Positions 8,804 through 17,022 of a stretch of DNA of 64,000 nt are shown here, one piece after another. Within the stretch, counting starts at the first letter, position 1, and every line of letters begins with the position of its first letter. The notes beneath the pieces were generated by a model that made no database searches, was not told the origin of the DNA, and was given only the letters and a program-made list of their open reading frames with translations. The stretch is from Streptomyces netropsis. Lineage in GTDB: Bacteria > Actinomycetota > Actinomycetes > Streptomycetales > Streptomycetaceae. The translations under genes and the position numbers were made by a program. The stretch is from positions 682,001 to 746,000 of the forward strand of contig NZ_JACHJG010000003.1 in the NCBI RefSeq assembly GCF_014203545.1, written 5' to 3'.

Positions 8804-9670
8804 GTGCTGGAGCGGCTGAACGAGGCCCTGGAACACATCGAGTCGCACCTCGATCAGCGGATCGAGGTGACCGAGCTGGCGCGGATCGCGGTGACGTCGG
8901 AGTACCACTTCCGCCGGCTGTTCTCCGCGCTGGCGGGGATCTCGCTGTCGGAGTACATCCGGCGCAGACGGCTCACCGTCGCGGGGGCCGAGGTGCTCGC
9001 CGGAGAGCGGACGCTGCTGGAGATCGCGGTGCGCTACGGCTACGGGTCGGGAGAGGCGTTCGCGCGTGCGTTCCGGGGTGTGCACGGTGTGGGTCCGGGC
9101 GAGGCCCGGCGGACCGGTGCCGCTCTGCGCTCCCAGCCACGGATGTCCTTCCGCCTCATCGTCGAAGGGAGCAGCAGCATGCGATACCGGGTCGTGGAGA
9201 AGGAGCAGTTCCGTGTGATCGGCAGGAAGGCCCGTGTCCCGCTCGTCCACGAGGGGATGAACCCGGCGATCGCCGATTTCGTCCGAAGCATCGACCAGGA
9301 GACGATACGGCGGATCACCGGCCTGTCCGATCAGGATCCGGAGGGGATCGTCGCGGTGAGCGACGACCTCGACCCGAGTCGGGCCGAGGGAACCGAATTC
9401 GACTACTACCACGGGGTGGTGACCGGGGCCGGCGTGCCGGACGACCTGGACGCGCTCACCGTCCCCGCGGGGACCTGGGCCGTCTTCGAGAACTCCGGGC
9501 CGTTCCCCCAGGCGCTTCAGTACCTGTGGCGCGATGTGTTCACGCAGTGGTTCCCGTCCAATCCGTACCAGAGCAGGCCGGGCCCCGAGATCCTGCGCAC
9601 CCGGCTGTCGCCGGACGCGGCACGGGCGGACTCGGAGCTGTGGATCCCCGTGGAGCGGACCGCGGTCTGA
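8804..9670 (+). CDS. AraC-family regulator with GyrI-like effector domain
   Basis: The 288-residue protein has two AraC helix-turn-helix motifs in the first 105 residues (VTELARIAVTSEYHFRRLF; LEIAVRYGYGSGEAFARAFR). A C-terminal GyrI/Rob-like ligand domain begins near residue 125 (MRYRVVEKEQFRVIG) and ends DSELWIPVE. Such proteins (Rob, SoxS-like, BmrR ligand fold) usually bind small hydrophobic or cationic molecules and activate efflux or stress genes. The GTG start is preceded by GGAAGGAGA. It stands alone between terminators, so its targets are not obvious here. Confidence 0.88.
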   Translation: MLERLNEALEHIESHLDQRIEVTELARIAVTSEYHFRRLFSALAGISLSEYIRRRRLTVAGAEVLAGERTLLEIAVRYGYGSGEAFARAFRGVHGVGPGEARRTGAALRSQPRMSFRLIVEGSSSMRYRVVEKEQFRVIGRKARVPLVHEGMNPAIADFVRSIDQETIRRITGLSDQDPEGIVAVSDDLDPSRAEGTEFDYYHGVVTGAGVPDDLDALTVPAGTWAVFENSGPFPQALQYLWRDVFTQWFPSNPYQSRPGPEILRTRLSPDAARADSELWIPVERTAV

Positions 9671-9750
9671 GCGGGTGACGCGGTGGTGTCCGGGGGCGGG
9701 GCACCACCGCGTCGAGCACCTTGGCCGTGGTGAAGCCCTGGGCCCTATGC

Positions 9751-9786
9751 CGAACGGGACCGGCGGATGTCCGCCGGTCCCGTTCG
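9751..9786. terminator. Bidirectional terminator between the AraC gene and deoA
   Basis: Perfect 17-base arms (9751-9767, 9770-9786) are separated by only two bases, between convergent genes. Confidence 0.85.
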
Positions 9787-9806
9787 CACGTACGAGAAAC
9801 CGCAGG

Positions 9807-11084
9807 TCAGCTGATGCGGTCCAGCACGATCGGGTTCGCGGTGAACTCCGTGCCGGCCGCGGCGTAGTCCGCGGCGCCTTCCAGTGCCTGGAGGGCGTAG
9901 TCGAACTTCTCCGGCGTGTCGGTGTGCAGGGTCATCAGCGGCTGGCCCGCCTTCACCGTGTCACCCGGCTTGGCGTGCAGCTCGATGCCCGCGCCGAACT
10001 GGACCGGGTCCTCCTTGCGCGCCCGGCCGGCGCCCAGGCGCCAGGCGGAGACGCCGACGGCGTAGGCGTCGAGCTTGGTGAGGACACCGGACTCGGCGGC
10101 GGTCACGACGTGCTGCTCGCGGGCGACCGGCAGGGCCGCGTCCGGGTCGCCGCCCTGCGCGATGATCATGCGGCGCCAGTGGTCCATCGCGGAGCCGTCC
10201 GCGAGGGCCTTGGCCGGGTCGGCGTCGGGCAGACCGGCCGCGTCGAGCATCTCGCGGGCCAGCGCGATGGTCAGCTCGACAACGTCGGCCGGGCCGCCGC
10301 CGGCGAGGACCTCGACGGACTCGCGGACCTCGAGGGCGTTGCCCGCGGTCAGACCGAGCGGCGTCGACATGTCGGTGAGCAGCGCGACGGTCTTCACACC
10401 GTGGTCCGTGCCCAGGCCGACCATGGTGGAGGCCAGCTCACGGGCGTCGGCGAGGTTCTTCATGAAGGCGCCGGAGCCGACCTTGACGTCCAGGACGAGC
10501 GAGCCCGTACCCTCGGCGATCTTCTTCGACATGATGGACGAGGCGATCAGCGGGATCGCCTCGACCGTGCCGGTCACGTCGCGCAGCGCGTAGAGCTTCT
10601 TGTCGGCGGGGGCGAGGCCGTCGCCCGCCGCGCAGATGACGGAGCCGACGTCGCGCAGGACGGCCATCATCTCGTCGTTGGAGAGCAGCGCGCGCCAGCC
10701 GGGGATGGACTCCAGCTTGTCGAGCGTGCCACCGGTGTGGCCGAGACCGCGGCCGGAGAGCTGCGGCACGGCCGCGCCGCAGGCGGCGACGAGCGGGGCC
10801 AGCGGCAGGGTGATCTTGTCGCCGACGCCACCGGTGGAGTGCTTGTCGGAGGTCGGGACGGGCAGCGAGGAGAAGTCCATGCGCTCGCCCGACTTGATCA
10901 TCGCGGCGGTCCAGCGGGCGATCTCCGCGCGGTCCATGCCGTTGAGCAGGATCGCCATCGCGAGCGAGGACATCTGCTCGTCGGCGACCTCGCCGCGGGT
11001 GTACGCGTCGATGACCCAGTCGATCTGCGCGTCGGTCAGGCGGCCGCGGTCACGCTTGGTGCGGATTACGGAAATGGCGTCCAT
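9807..11084 (-). CDS. deoA: Thymidine phosphorylase
   Basis: The 425-residue enzyme phosphorolyses thymidine (and deoxyuridine) to the base and deoxyribose-1-phosphate. The pyrimidine-nucleoside phosphorylase signature is clear (SGRGLGHTGGTLDKLESIPG), with the phosphate loop SDKHSTGGVGDK before it. The C-terminal domain (about 345-425) has the KPGDTVKAGQPL biotinyl-like motif. ATG 11084 fits the AAGGA ribosome site better than GTG 11090. It follows cytidine deaminase by about 100 bases with a hairpin between, forming the distal gene of the nucleoside transport operon. Confidence 0.95.
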   Translation of the reverse strand: MDAISVIRTKRDRGRLTDAQIDWVIDAYTRGEVADEQMSSLAMAILLNGMDRAEIARWTAAMIKSGERMDFSSLPVPTSDKHSTGGVGDKITLPLAPLVAACGAAVPQLSGRGLGHTGGTLDKLESIPGWRALLSNDEMMAVLRDVGSVICAAGDGLAPADKKLYALRDVTGTVEAIPLIASSIMSKKIAEGTGSLVLDVKVGSGAFMKNLADARELASTMVGLGTDHGVKTVALLTDMSTPLGLTAGNALEVRESVEVLAGGGPADVVELTIALAREMLDAAGLPDADPAKALADGSAMDHWRRMIIAQGGDPDAALPVAREQHVVTAAESGVLTKLDAYAVGVSAWRLGAGRARKEDPVQFGAGIELHAKPGDTVKAGQPLMTLHTDTPEKFDYALQALEGAADYAAAGTEFTANPIVLDRIS

Positions 11085-11141
11085 CAGCACATTTTCCTTA
11101 AGGTTCGTGCGTCCTCAGTCTTCCCGGGGCCGGAAAGTGAC

Positions 11142-11170
11142 CCGGACGGGCTGAAGATCAGCCCGTCCGG
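11142..11170 (-). repeat. Intergenic hairpin of a dispersed repeat family (cdd-deoA)
   Basis: Arms CCGGACGGGCTGA and TCAGCCCGTCCGG (11142-11154, 11158-11170) enclose three bases. Nearly the same stem occurs at 53646-53675. From memory this CCGGACGGGCTG hairpin is frequent between genes in Streptomyces genomes. Lying between cdd and deoA, it may attenuate or stabilise the transcript. Confidence 0.7.
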
Positions 11171-11185
11171 CGCTTAAGGACATCT

Positions 11186-11593
11186 TCAACGATTCAGGTC
11201 GGCGGGCCCAAACGCGTCCGGCAGCAGCTCCGCCAGCGGGCGGACGCCCTTGGCGGTGTCCACGGCCAGCTCCGGGCCGCCGTGCTCCCACAGGAGCTGA
11301 CGGCAGCGGCCGCACGGCATCAGGATGTTGCCGTGCCGGTCGCAGCAGGTGAACGCGGTGAGCTTGCCGCCGCCCGAGGAGATGAGGGCGGAGATCATGC
11401 CGCACTCGGCGCAGAGGGTCACGCCGTAGGCGGCGTTCTCCACGTTGCAGCCGGTGACGGTGCGCCCGTCGTCGACGAGGGCCGCCGAGCCGACGGGGAA
11501 GCCGGAGTACGGGGCGTAGGCCCGGGACATCGCGTCCCGGGCCTGCGTCCGCAGGTTCTCCCAGTCGACAGGACCGTCGGAGGGCGAGGTCAC
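11186..11593 (-). CDS. cdd: Cytidine deaminase
   Basis: The 135-residue enzyme deaminates cytidine and deoxycytidine to uridine and deoxyuridine, feeding thymidine phosphorylase. It is the small tetrameric zinc type: NVENAAYG substrate motif, CAECG with the catalytic glutamate and first zinc cysteine, and PCGRCRQ with the other two. The GTG start overlaps the preceding permease stop (GTGA, 11590-11593), so transport and deamination are translationally coupled. Confidence 0.95.
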   Translation of the reverse strand: MTSPSDGPVDWENLRTQARDAMSRAYAPYSGFPVGSAALVDDGRTVTGCNVENAAYGVTLCAECGMISALISSGGGKLTAFTCCDRHGNILMPCGRCRQLLWEHGGPELAVDTAKGVRPLAELLPDAFGPADLNR

Positions 11594-12876
11594 TTTCCTT
11601 CGCCCTTCCGGTAGGGCTTGCCGTTGGCCTTGGGCATCCGCAGGCGTTGCGCGGAGAAGGACAGCACGAGCAGCGTCGCGACGTACGGGGTGGCGTCGAC
11701 GAGCTCCAGCGGCACGGTCTTGGTCATCGTGTACCAGACGATGAGCGCCACACCGAAGGCGGCGCTGACGATCGCGGGCTTGGTCTTGCCGGCCCGCAGC
11801 CGCCAGGCGGCGAAGCCGATCAGCAGCACCGCGACGAGCAGCAGCAGCGCGTGGACGGTCGGGCCGCCGGAGCGCAGCTGGAGGCTGTCCATGAAGCCGA
11901 ACAGGCCCGCGCTCATCGCGACGCCGCCCGGCCGCCAGTTGCCGGAGATCATCGTGGCGAGACCGATGTAGCCACGACCGCCGGTCTGGCCGTCGGAGTA
12001 CATGTGGGTGCCGATGGCGAGGAACGCGCCGCCGAGGCCCGCGAGGCCGCCGGAGACGACCACGGCCGCGTACTTGTACTTGTAGACGTTGACGCCGAGG
12101 GACTCGGCCGCCACCGGGCTCTCACCGCAGGACCGCAGGCGCAGACCGAAGGAGGAGCGCCACAGCACGAAGAACGTGAGGACGAACAGGCCGCCCGCGA
12201 CGATCGTCAGCCAGGACACGTCGGTGACCAGGCCGTCGACGATGCCCGCGAGGTCGGAGACGAAGAACCAGTTGTGCTTCTCGATCGAGTTCAGCCAGTC
12301 GGAGAGACCGGGGATCGAGAAGTTCGGCATGTTCTCCATGACCGGCGACTGTTTGTCGTTGCCGCCCGCCTGCTGGGCCTCGCTGCCCTCCGCGCCGAAC
12401 CAGAGCTTGGCGAGGTACTGCGTGACGCCGAGCGCCAGGATGTTGATCGCCACACCGGAGATGATGTGGTCCACGCCGAAGGTGACGGTGGCCAGCGCGT
12501 GCACGAGGCCGCCGAGCGCGCCGCCGAGGATGCCGGCGGCCGCCGCGGCCCAGGGGCCGTGCTGCCAGCCGATCCAGCCGGCACTGAAGGTGCCGAGCAT
12601 CATCATGCCTTCGAGGCCGATGTTGACGACGCCCGCACGCTCGGCCCACAGGCCGCCGAGGCCCGCGAGTCCGATCGGCACGGCCGCGCCGAGGGCGCCG
12701 CTGAACTGGCCGGAGGAGGTCAGGTCCTCCGCGCCGGTGATCACCCGCAGTACGGAGAGCACCAGCAGGCCGCCCGCGATGAGCAGCAGGATCACGGGGT
12801 AGGAGAGCTTGCGCCGCTCGCCCTTGTTCTTGCCGGTCAGGCCCTTGGCAAGCGCGTCGGTGAAAGTCGTACTCAC
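11590..12876 (-). CDS. Nucleoside ABC transporter permease 2 (BranchPerm/BMP type)
   Basis: The 428-residue membrane protein has about ten hydrophobic segments. It carries the permease core typical of BMP-dependent sugar/nucleoside importers (AERAGVVNIGLEGMMMLGTF; FGVDHIISGVAINILALG). An extra loop of about 60 residues rich in Asn/Gln/Ser follows LAKLWFGAEG. GTG 12876 overlaps the first permease stop (GTGA). It should pair with permease 1 and the duplicated ATPase to import nucleosides bound by the BMP lipoprotein. Confidence 0.9.
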   Translation of the reverse strand: MSTTFTDALAKGLTGKNKGERRKLSYPVILLLIAGGLLVLSVLRVITGAEDLTSSGQFSGALGAAVPIGLAGLGGLWAERAGVVNIGLEGMMMLGTFSAGWIGWQHGPWAAAAAGILGGALGGLVHALATVTFGVDHIISGVAINILALGVTQYLAKLWFGAEGSEAQQAGGNDKQSPVMENMPNFSIPGLSDWLNSIEKHNWFFVSDLAGIVDGLVTDVSWLTIVAGGLFVLTFFVLWRSSFGLRLRSCGESPVAAESLGVNVYKYKYAAVVVSGGLAGLGGAFLAIGTHMYSDGQTGGRGYIGLATMISGNWRPGGVAMSAGLFGFMDSLQLRSGGPTVHALLLLVAVLLIGFAAWRLRAGKTKPAIVSAAFGVALIVWYTMTKTVPLELVDATPYVATLLVLSFSAQRLRMPKANGKPYRKGEGK

Positions 12877-13985
12877 GCGGAAACCTCCGCCTTGTCGCTC
12901 TTGGCCTGGGCGGCGAGCTCCTCGCCGACCTTGCGCTGCTGCATCTTGAGGCCGTAACGGCGCACGACCTCGTACGCGATGACGACGCACAGGACGATGA
13001 CGCCCTGGATCACTCCGACGATCTCCTGCGCGTAGCCCTCGAACTCGAGCTGCGTGCCGGTGCGGTCCAGGAAGCCCCAGAGCAGGGCGCCGAGCGCCAT
13101 GCCGATGGGGTGGTTACGGCCCAGCAGCGCGATGGCGATGCCGGTGAAGCCGATGCCGGTGGGGAAGTCGGTGCCGTAGTTGTACGAGACGCCGAGCAGG
13201 GTCGGCATGCCGACGAGGCCCGCCATCGCGCCGGAGAGCACCATCGAGGTGATCACCATGCGCTTGACGTTGACGCCGCTGGCCTGCGCCGCGGACTCGG
13301 AGCGGCCGACCGTACGCAGGTCGAAGCCGAACCGGGTGCGGTTCAGACCGAACCAGTAGACGGCGCCCGCGAGGGCCGCGATCACGACGAAGCCGTAGAT
13401 CGGCTTGGGCACGGTCGGGATCTCGAAGAAGTGGGCCGAGTCGGGCAGGTAGGGCGTGTGGATCAGGTTGCCCTCCTTCTCCGCGAGCCGCCCGTCCTGG
13501 AGCAGGTAGCCGATCAGCGAGGCGCCGATGGCGTTCAGCATGATGGTGCTGATCACCTCGCTGACGCCGCGGGTGGTCTTCAGCAGACCGGCGATGCCGG
13601 CCCACATCGCGCCCACGATCATCGCGACGAGGATCATGACCGGGATCTGGATGATGCCCGGCAGGGTCAGCGCGCCACCGACGACGGCGGCGAAGAAGGC
13701 CGCGATGCGGTACTGGCCGTCGACGCCGATGTTGAAGAGGTTCATCCGGAAGCCGATGGCGACGGCCAGCGCGGACAGGTAGTACGGGGTCGCCTTGTTG
13801 ACGATCCAGACCTGGCTGTCGCTCTTCGACCCGAAGTCGACCATGACCTCGTAGGCGTGGAACGGGTCACTGCCCGTGGCCAGGATGATCAGCGAGGTGA
13901 TGACCAGCGCGGCCAGGATCGCGAGGGCCGGGGCGGCGAAGCCCAGGATGAGCTTGTCCTTGTCGAACTTCTTGGTGAGGCTCAT
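12873..13985 (-). CDS. Nucleoside ABC transporter permease 1
   Basis: The 370-residue membrane protein has about nine segments. The conserved inner motif of BMP-type permeases is present (GFRMNLFNIGVDGQYRIAAF; TRGVSEVISTIMLNAIG). Its ATG overlaps the ATPase stop (ATGA at 13982-13985), so the three transporter genes are translated together. It is paralogous to the following permease but lacks its extra loop. Confidence 0.9.
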   Translation of the reverse strand: MSLTKKFDKDKLILGFAAPALAILAALVITSLIILATGSDPFHAYEVMVDFGSKSDSQVWIVNKATPYYLSALAVAIGFRMNLFNIGVDGQYRIAAFFAAVVGGALTLPGIIQIPVMILVAMIVGAMWAGIAGLLKTTRGVSEVISTIMLNAIGASLIGYLLQDGRLAEKEGNLIHTPYLPDSAHFFEIPTVPKPIYGFVVIAALAGAVYWFGLNRTRFGFDLRTVGRSESAAQASGVNVKRMVITSMVLSGAMAGLVGMPTLLGVSYNYGTDFPTGIGFTGIAIALLGRNHPIGMALGALLWGFLDRTGTQLEFEGYAQEIVGVIQGVIVLCVVIAYEVVRRYGLKMQQRKVGEELAAQAKSDKAEVSA

Positions 13986-15619
13986 GCGGAGTCGCCCCCT
14001 TCCCGCTCCGTGTCGTTGCTGTCGGCGGCGGTGTCGGTCGCGGCGTCCCCGCCGTCCTCGACGTGCTCAAGGTGGCCGGTTGCGGCGCCGGTCATGGCCG
14101 AGCCCAACTCCTCCGGGGTGATGGTGGCCGGGTCCGCGTCGGCGACCAGACGGCCGCGGAACATGACCCGCAGGGTGTCGGAGAGCCCGATGAGCTCGTC
14201 CAGGTCGGCGGAGATCAGCAGCACCGCCAGGCCCTCGTGGCGCGCCTCGCGGATCTGGTCCCAGATCTGCGCCTGCGCACCGACGTCCACGCCCCGGGTG
14301 GGGTGCGCGGCGATGAGGAGCTTCGGCTGGTGGCTCATCTCGCGGCCGACGATCAGCTTCTGCTGGTTGCCGCCGGACAGCGAGGCCGCGGTGACCTCGA
14401 TACCGGGGGTGCGCACGTCGTACTCACGGACGATCCGCTCGGTGTCCACACGGGCGGCCTTGTTGTCCAGGAGGCCGCCCTTGCTGTTGGGCTTCTCCGT
14501 GACGTGGCCGAGGATACGGTTCTCCCACAGCGGGGCCTCGAGGAGCAGGCCGTGCCGGTGGCGGTCCTCGGGGATGTAGCCGATGCCGCCCTCGCGCCGC
14601 TTGCGGGTCGGGGCCTGGGTGATGTCGGCGCCGTCGAGGGTCACGACGCCCTCGCTCGGGGTCCGCATGCCCATGATGGCCTCGACCAGTTCGGCCTGGC
14701 CGTTGCCCTCCACGCCCGCGAGGCCGAGGACCTCGCCCTTGTGGATGGTGAAGGTGATGCCGTCGAGCACCGCGCGGACGACACCGTCGGGGTCGGTGGC
14801 GGACAGCCGCAGCCCCTCGACGTTCAGCATCGGCGTGTCGGTGACCGTCGACTCCCGGGTCTCGGGCGAGGGCAGCTCGCTGCCGACCATCAGCTCCGCG
14901 AGCTGCTTGGGGGTCGTCTCACTCGGGGCCACGGAGGCGACGGTGGTGCCGCGCCGGATGACGGTGATGTCGTCGGCGACGGAGAGGACCTCGCCGAGCT
15001 TGTGCGAGATGAAGATGACGGTCAGGCCCTCGGCCTTGAGCTCGCGCAGGTTGTCGAACAGGGCGTCGACCTCCTGGGGCACCAGGACGGCCGTCGGCTC
15101 GTCGAGGATCAGCGTGCGCGCACCCCGGTAGAGGACCTTGAGGATCTCCACCCGCTGGCGGTCGGCGACGCCGAGGTCCTCGACGAGGACGTCGGGACGG
15201 ACGCCGAGGCCGTACGCGTCGGAGATCTCCTTGATCTTCGCGCGGGCCTTGTCACCGATGCCGTGCAGCTTCTCGGCGCCGAGGACCACGTTCTCCAGAA
15301 CGGTGAGGTAGTCGGCGAGCATGAAGTGCTGGTGCACCATGCCGATGCCGCGCGCGATGGCGTCGGCGGGGCTGTGCAGGCTGACCTGCTCGCCGTCGAG
15401 CGTGATGGTGCCCTCGTCCGGCTTCTGCATGCCGTAGAGGATCTTCATCAGGGTCGACTTGCCGGCGCCGTTCTCACCACAGAGGGCATGGACGGTGCCG
15501 CGGCGGACGGACAGGTGGATGTCGTGGTTGGCCACGACACCGGGGAACCGCTTGGTGATGCCCTCGAGTTCTACGGCGGGGGCGGTACCAGCGGGTGCGG
15601 TACTACTGGACGCTTTGAT
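13982..15619 (-). CDS. Nucleoside ABC transporter ATPase with two cassettes
   Basis: The protein (about 545 residues) fuses two ABC domains. The first has Walker A GENGAGKST, a VEDLGVADRQRVEIL signature and Walker B LILDEPTAV. The second has a degenerate Walker A (GVEGNGQAE), signature LSGGNQQK and a modified Walker B (LLIAAHPTRG). This layout matches sugar/nucleoside importers such as YufO/NupO. The start is unusual: GAGGAGAG (15633-15626) stands six bases before an in-frame ATC at 15619. The only upstream in-frame canonical starts (GTG 15727 and the TTG two codons on) lie in or beside the operator palindrome and would add a non-homologous leader. I therefore annotate ATC 15619. Confidence 0.8.
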   Translation of the reverse strand: MKASSSTAPAGTAPAVELEGITKRFPGVVANHDIHLSVRRGTVHALCGENGAGKSTLMKILYGMQKPDEGTITLDGEQVSLHSPADAIARGIGMVHQHFMLADYLTVLENVVLGAEKLHGIGDKARAKIKEISDAYGLGVRPDVLVEDLGVADRQRVEILKVLYRGARTLILDEPTAVLVPQEVDALFDNLRELKAEGLTVIFISHKLGEVLSVADDITVIRRGTTVASVAPSETTPKQLAELMVGSELPSPETRESTVTDTPMLNVEGLRLSATDPDGVVRAVLDGITFTIHKGEVLGLAGVEGNGQAELVEAIMGMRTPSEGVVTLDGADITQAPTRKRREGGIGYIPEDRHRHGLLLEAPLWENRILGHVTEKPNSKGGLLDNKAARVDTERIVREYDVRTPGIEVTAASLSGGNQQKLIVGREMSHQPKLLIAAHPTRGVDVGAQAQIWDQIREARHEGLAVLLISADLDELIGLSDTLRVMFRGRLVADADPATITPEELGSAMTGAATGHLEHVEDGGDAATDTAADSNDTEREGGDSA

Positions 15620-15725
15620 GGCGCACTCTCCTCGGGGAAGGGAGCGGGGGAGCCTGGTCGGCAGGACGGGGCTACCGGAAAAAGATCTCCGGTTGAGCGG
15701 GGGCGAGGCTACCGCGTTCAACGCC

Positions 15726-15743
15726 ACGCTACGCGCGTAGCGT
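15726..15743 (-). promoter_or_regulatory. Palindromic operator upstream of the nucleoside ABC operon
   Basis: ACGCTACGCGCGTAGCGT is a perfect 18-base palindrome containing the 12-base core also found before add. A TAGCGT hexamer inside it could act as the -10 on the minus strand. It lies about 110 bases before the proposed ATPase start. Confidence 0.55.
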
Positions 15744-15787
15744 TGGCTGGGGGAACCGCCCCAGCGGTAGCTGAGGGGGAGTATGGC

Positions 15788-15825
15788 GGGCCCGGCACGA
15801 GAAAGACGCTTCTCGTGCCGGGCCC
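15788..15825 (-). terminator. Terminator after the BMP lipoprotein gene
   Basis: Perfect 15-base arms (15788-15802, 15811-15825) with an 8-base loop separate the binding-protein gene from the ABC operon, so the operon must have its own promoter. Confidence 0.8.
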
Positions 15826-15860
15826 CGTGACCTACCGAACCGGTCGAAACCGGTCATGGA

Positions 15861-16907
15861 TCACGGAGAGGTCTTGACCTTGACCGTGCCGTCCGAGATC
15901 TTCTTCTTCGCCTCTTCGATCTTGGCCTTCAGGTCGTCGATGTGACCACCGGAGGTGGCCAGCGAGACGCCGCCGTCCTTGAGCAGGTAGGCGTGCGGGC
16001 CGGTCAGCGGCTTGCCGTCCTTGACGCTCTTGGCCAGGTCGAACACCGCGACGTCGACGTTCTTGACGACCGAGGTGAGGATCGAGTCCTTGTACTTCGC
16101 GAGGCCCGGCTGCTGGTACGCGTCGGAGTCGACGCCGATCGCCCAGGCACCCTTCTGGCTCGCGACGGCCTCGATCGAGCCGTTGCCGGAGAGGCCGGCC
16201 GCGGTGTAGATCACGTCGATGCCCGAGTCGAGCATGCCCTTGGCCTTGTCCTTGGCGGCCGCCGGGTCGTTGAAGCCCTTGTCGTTGTTCGGGTACAGGT
16301 ACTGCGAGGTGACCTCGACCTTCGGGTCGGTCGCCTTGGCACCCTGCTCGAAGCCCGCCTGGAACTTCTGGATCAGTGCGTTGTTCACACCGCCGATGAA
16401 GCCGACCTTGTGGGTCTTGGACTTCAGGGCCGCGGCAACACCGGCGAGGTAGGAACCCTCGTGCTCACCGAAGGTGATGCTCTCGACATTGTCGCCCTTG
16501 GCAACCGAGTCGACGACGGCGAAGGTCGTCTTCGGGAAGTCCTTGGCGACCTTCTCGATCGACTTCGAGTAGTTGAAGCCAACGCCGATGACCGGGTTGT
16601 AGCCCGCCTCGGCGAGGGAGTTCAGCCGCTGCTCGCGCTCGGCCTCGGTCTCACCGTTCTTGGCGGTCAGCAGGCGGGCGTTCATGCCCAGCTCCTTCTC
16701 CGCCTTGTCCACGCCACGGGCGGCGGACTCGTTGAAGGAGTGGTCGTCACGGCCGCCGACGTCGAACGCGAGGCCGATGCCCTTGTCCTTGCTGCCACCC
16801 GACTCGGTCGAGGACTCGCCACAGGCGGTGAGAGAGAATGCGAGAGCCGCGGTTGCAAAACCCGCGACAGTGATTGTGGATACCCGGCGCACGAGGGGCC
16901 CCTTCAC
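15861..16907 (-). CDS. BMP-family nucleoside-binding lipoprotein
   Basis: The 348-residue protein has a signal peptide with lipobox LTAC (C29), a Ser/Gly linker and a BMP/PnrA domain beginning GIGLAFDVGGRDDHSFNE. That motif, and the later TAAGLSGNG, belong to the purine-nucleoside pocket of this family. It would deliver nucleosides to the permeases encoded next. GTG 16907 has GGAGGC about eight bases upstream. A degenerate copy of the nucleoside palindrome lies 38-49 bases before the start. It is separated from the ABC genes by a terminator, giving separate, probably higher, expression. Confidence 0.92.
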   Translation of the reverse strand: MKGPLVRRVSTITVAGFATAALAFSLTACGESSTESGGSKDKGIGLAFDVGGRDDHSFNESAARGVDKAEKELGMNARLLTAKNGETEAEREQRLNSLAEAGYNPVIGVGFNYSKSIEKVAKDFPKTTFAVVDSVAKGDNVESITFGEHEGSYLAGVAAALKSKTHKVGFIGGVNNALIQKFQAGFEQGAKATDPKVEVTSQYLYPNNDKGFNDPAAAKDKAKGMLDSGIDVIYTAAGLSGNGSIEAVASQKGAWAIGVDSDAYQQPGLAKYKDSILTSVVKNVDVAVFDLAKSVKDGKPLTGPHAYLLKDGGVSLATSGGHIDDLKAKIEEAKKKISDGTVKVKTSP

Positions 16908-16940
16908 TCGAAGCGCCTCCGTCGGCGCTGGTTCGCGGGA

Positions 16941-16956
16941 ATCGTAACGCGCGTAG
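16941..16956 (-). promoter_or_regulatory. Candidate operator/-10 region before the BMP gene
   Basis: TAACGCGCGTAG (16945-16956) matches ten of twelve positions of the add/ABC palindrome and keeps the ACGCGCGT core. On the minus strand a TACGAT -10-like hexamer (16946-16941) immediately follows it. Confidence 0.45.
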
Positions 16957-17022
16957 ATGGAGATAAAAGGGGTGCTTCAAAGCCGTTATCGGATCGTCGC
17001 GAACCTGTCTTGACCCGAATGG

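Noticed and set aside
7225..9678. 817-codon plus-strand frame
   Set aside because: It runs out of frame through the MFS and AraC genes; composition is typical of a shadow.
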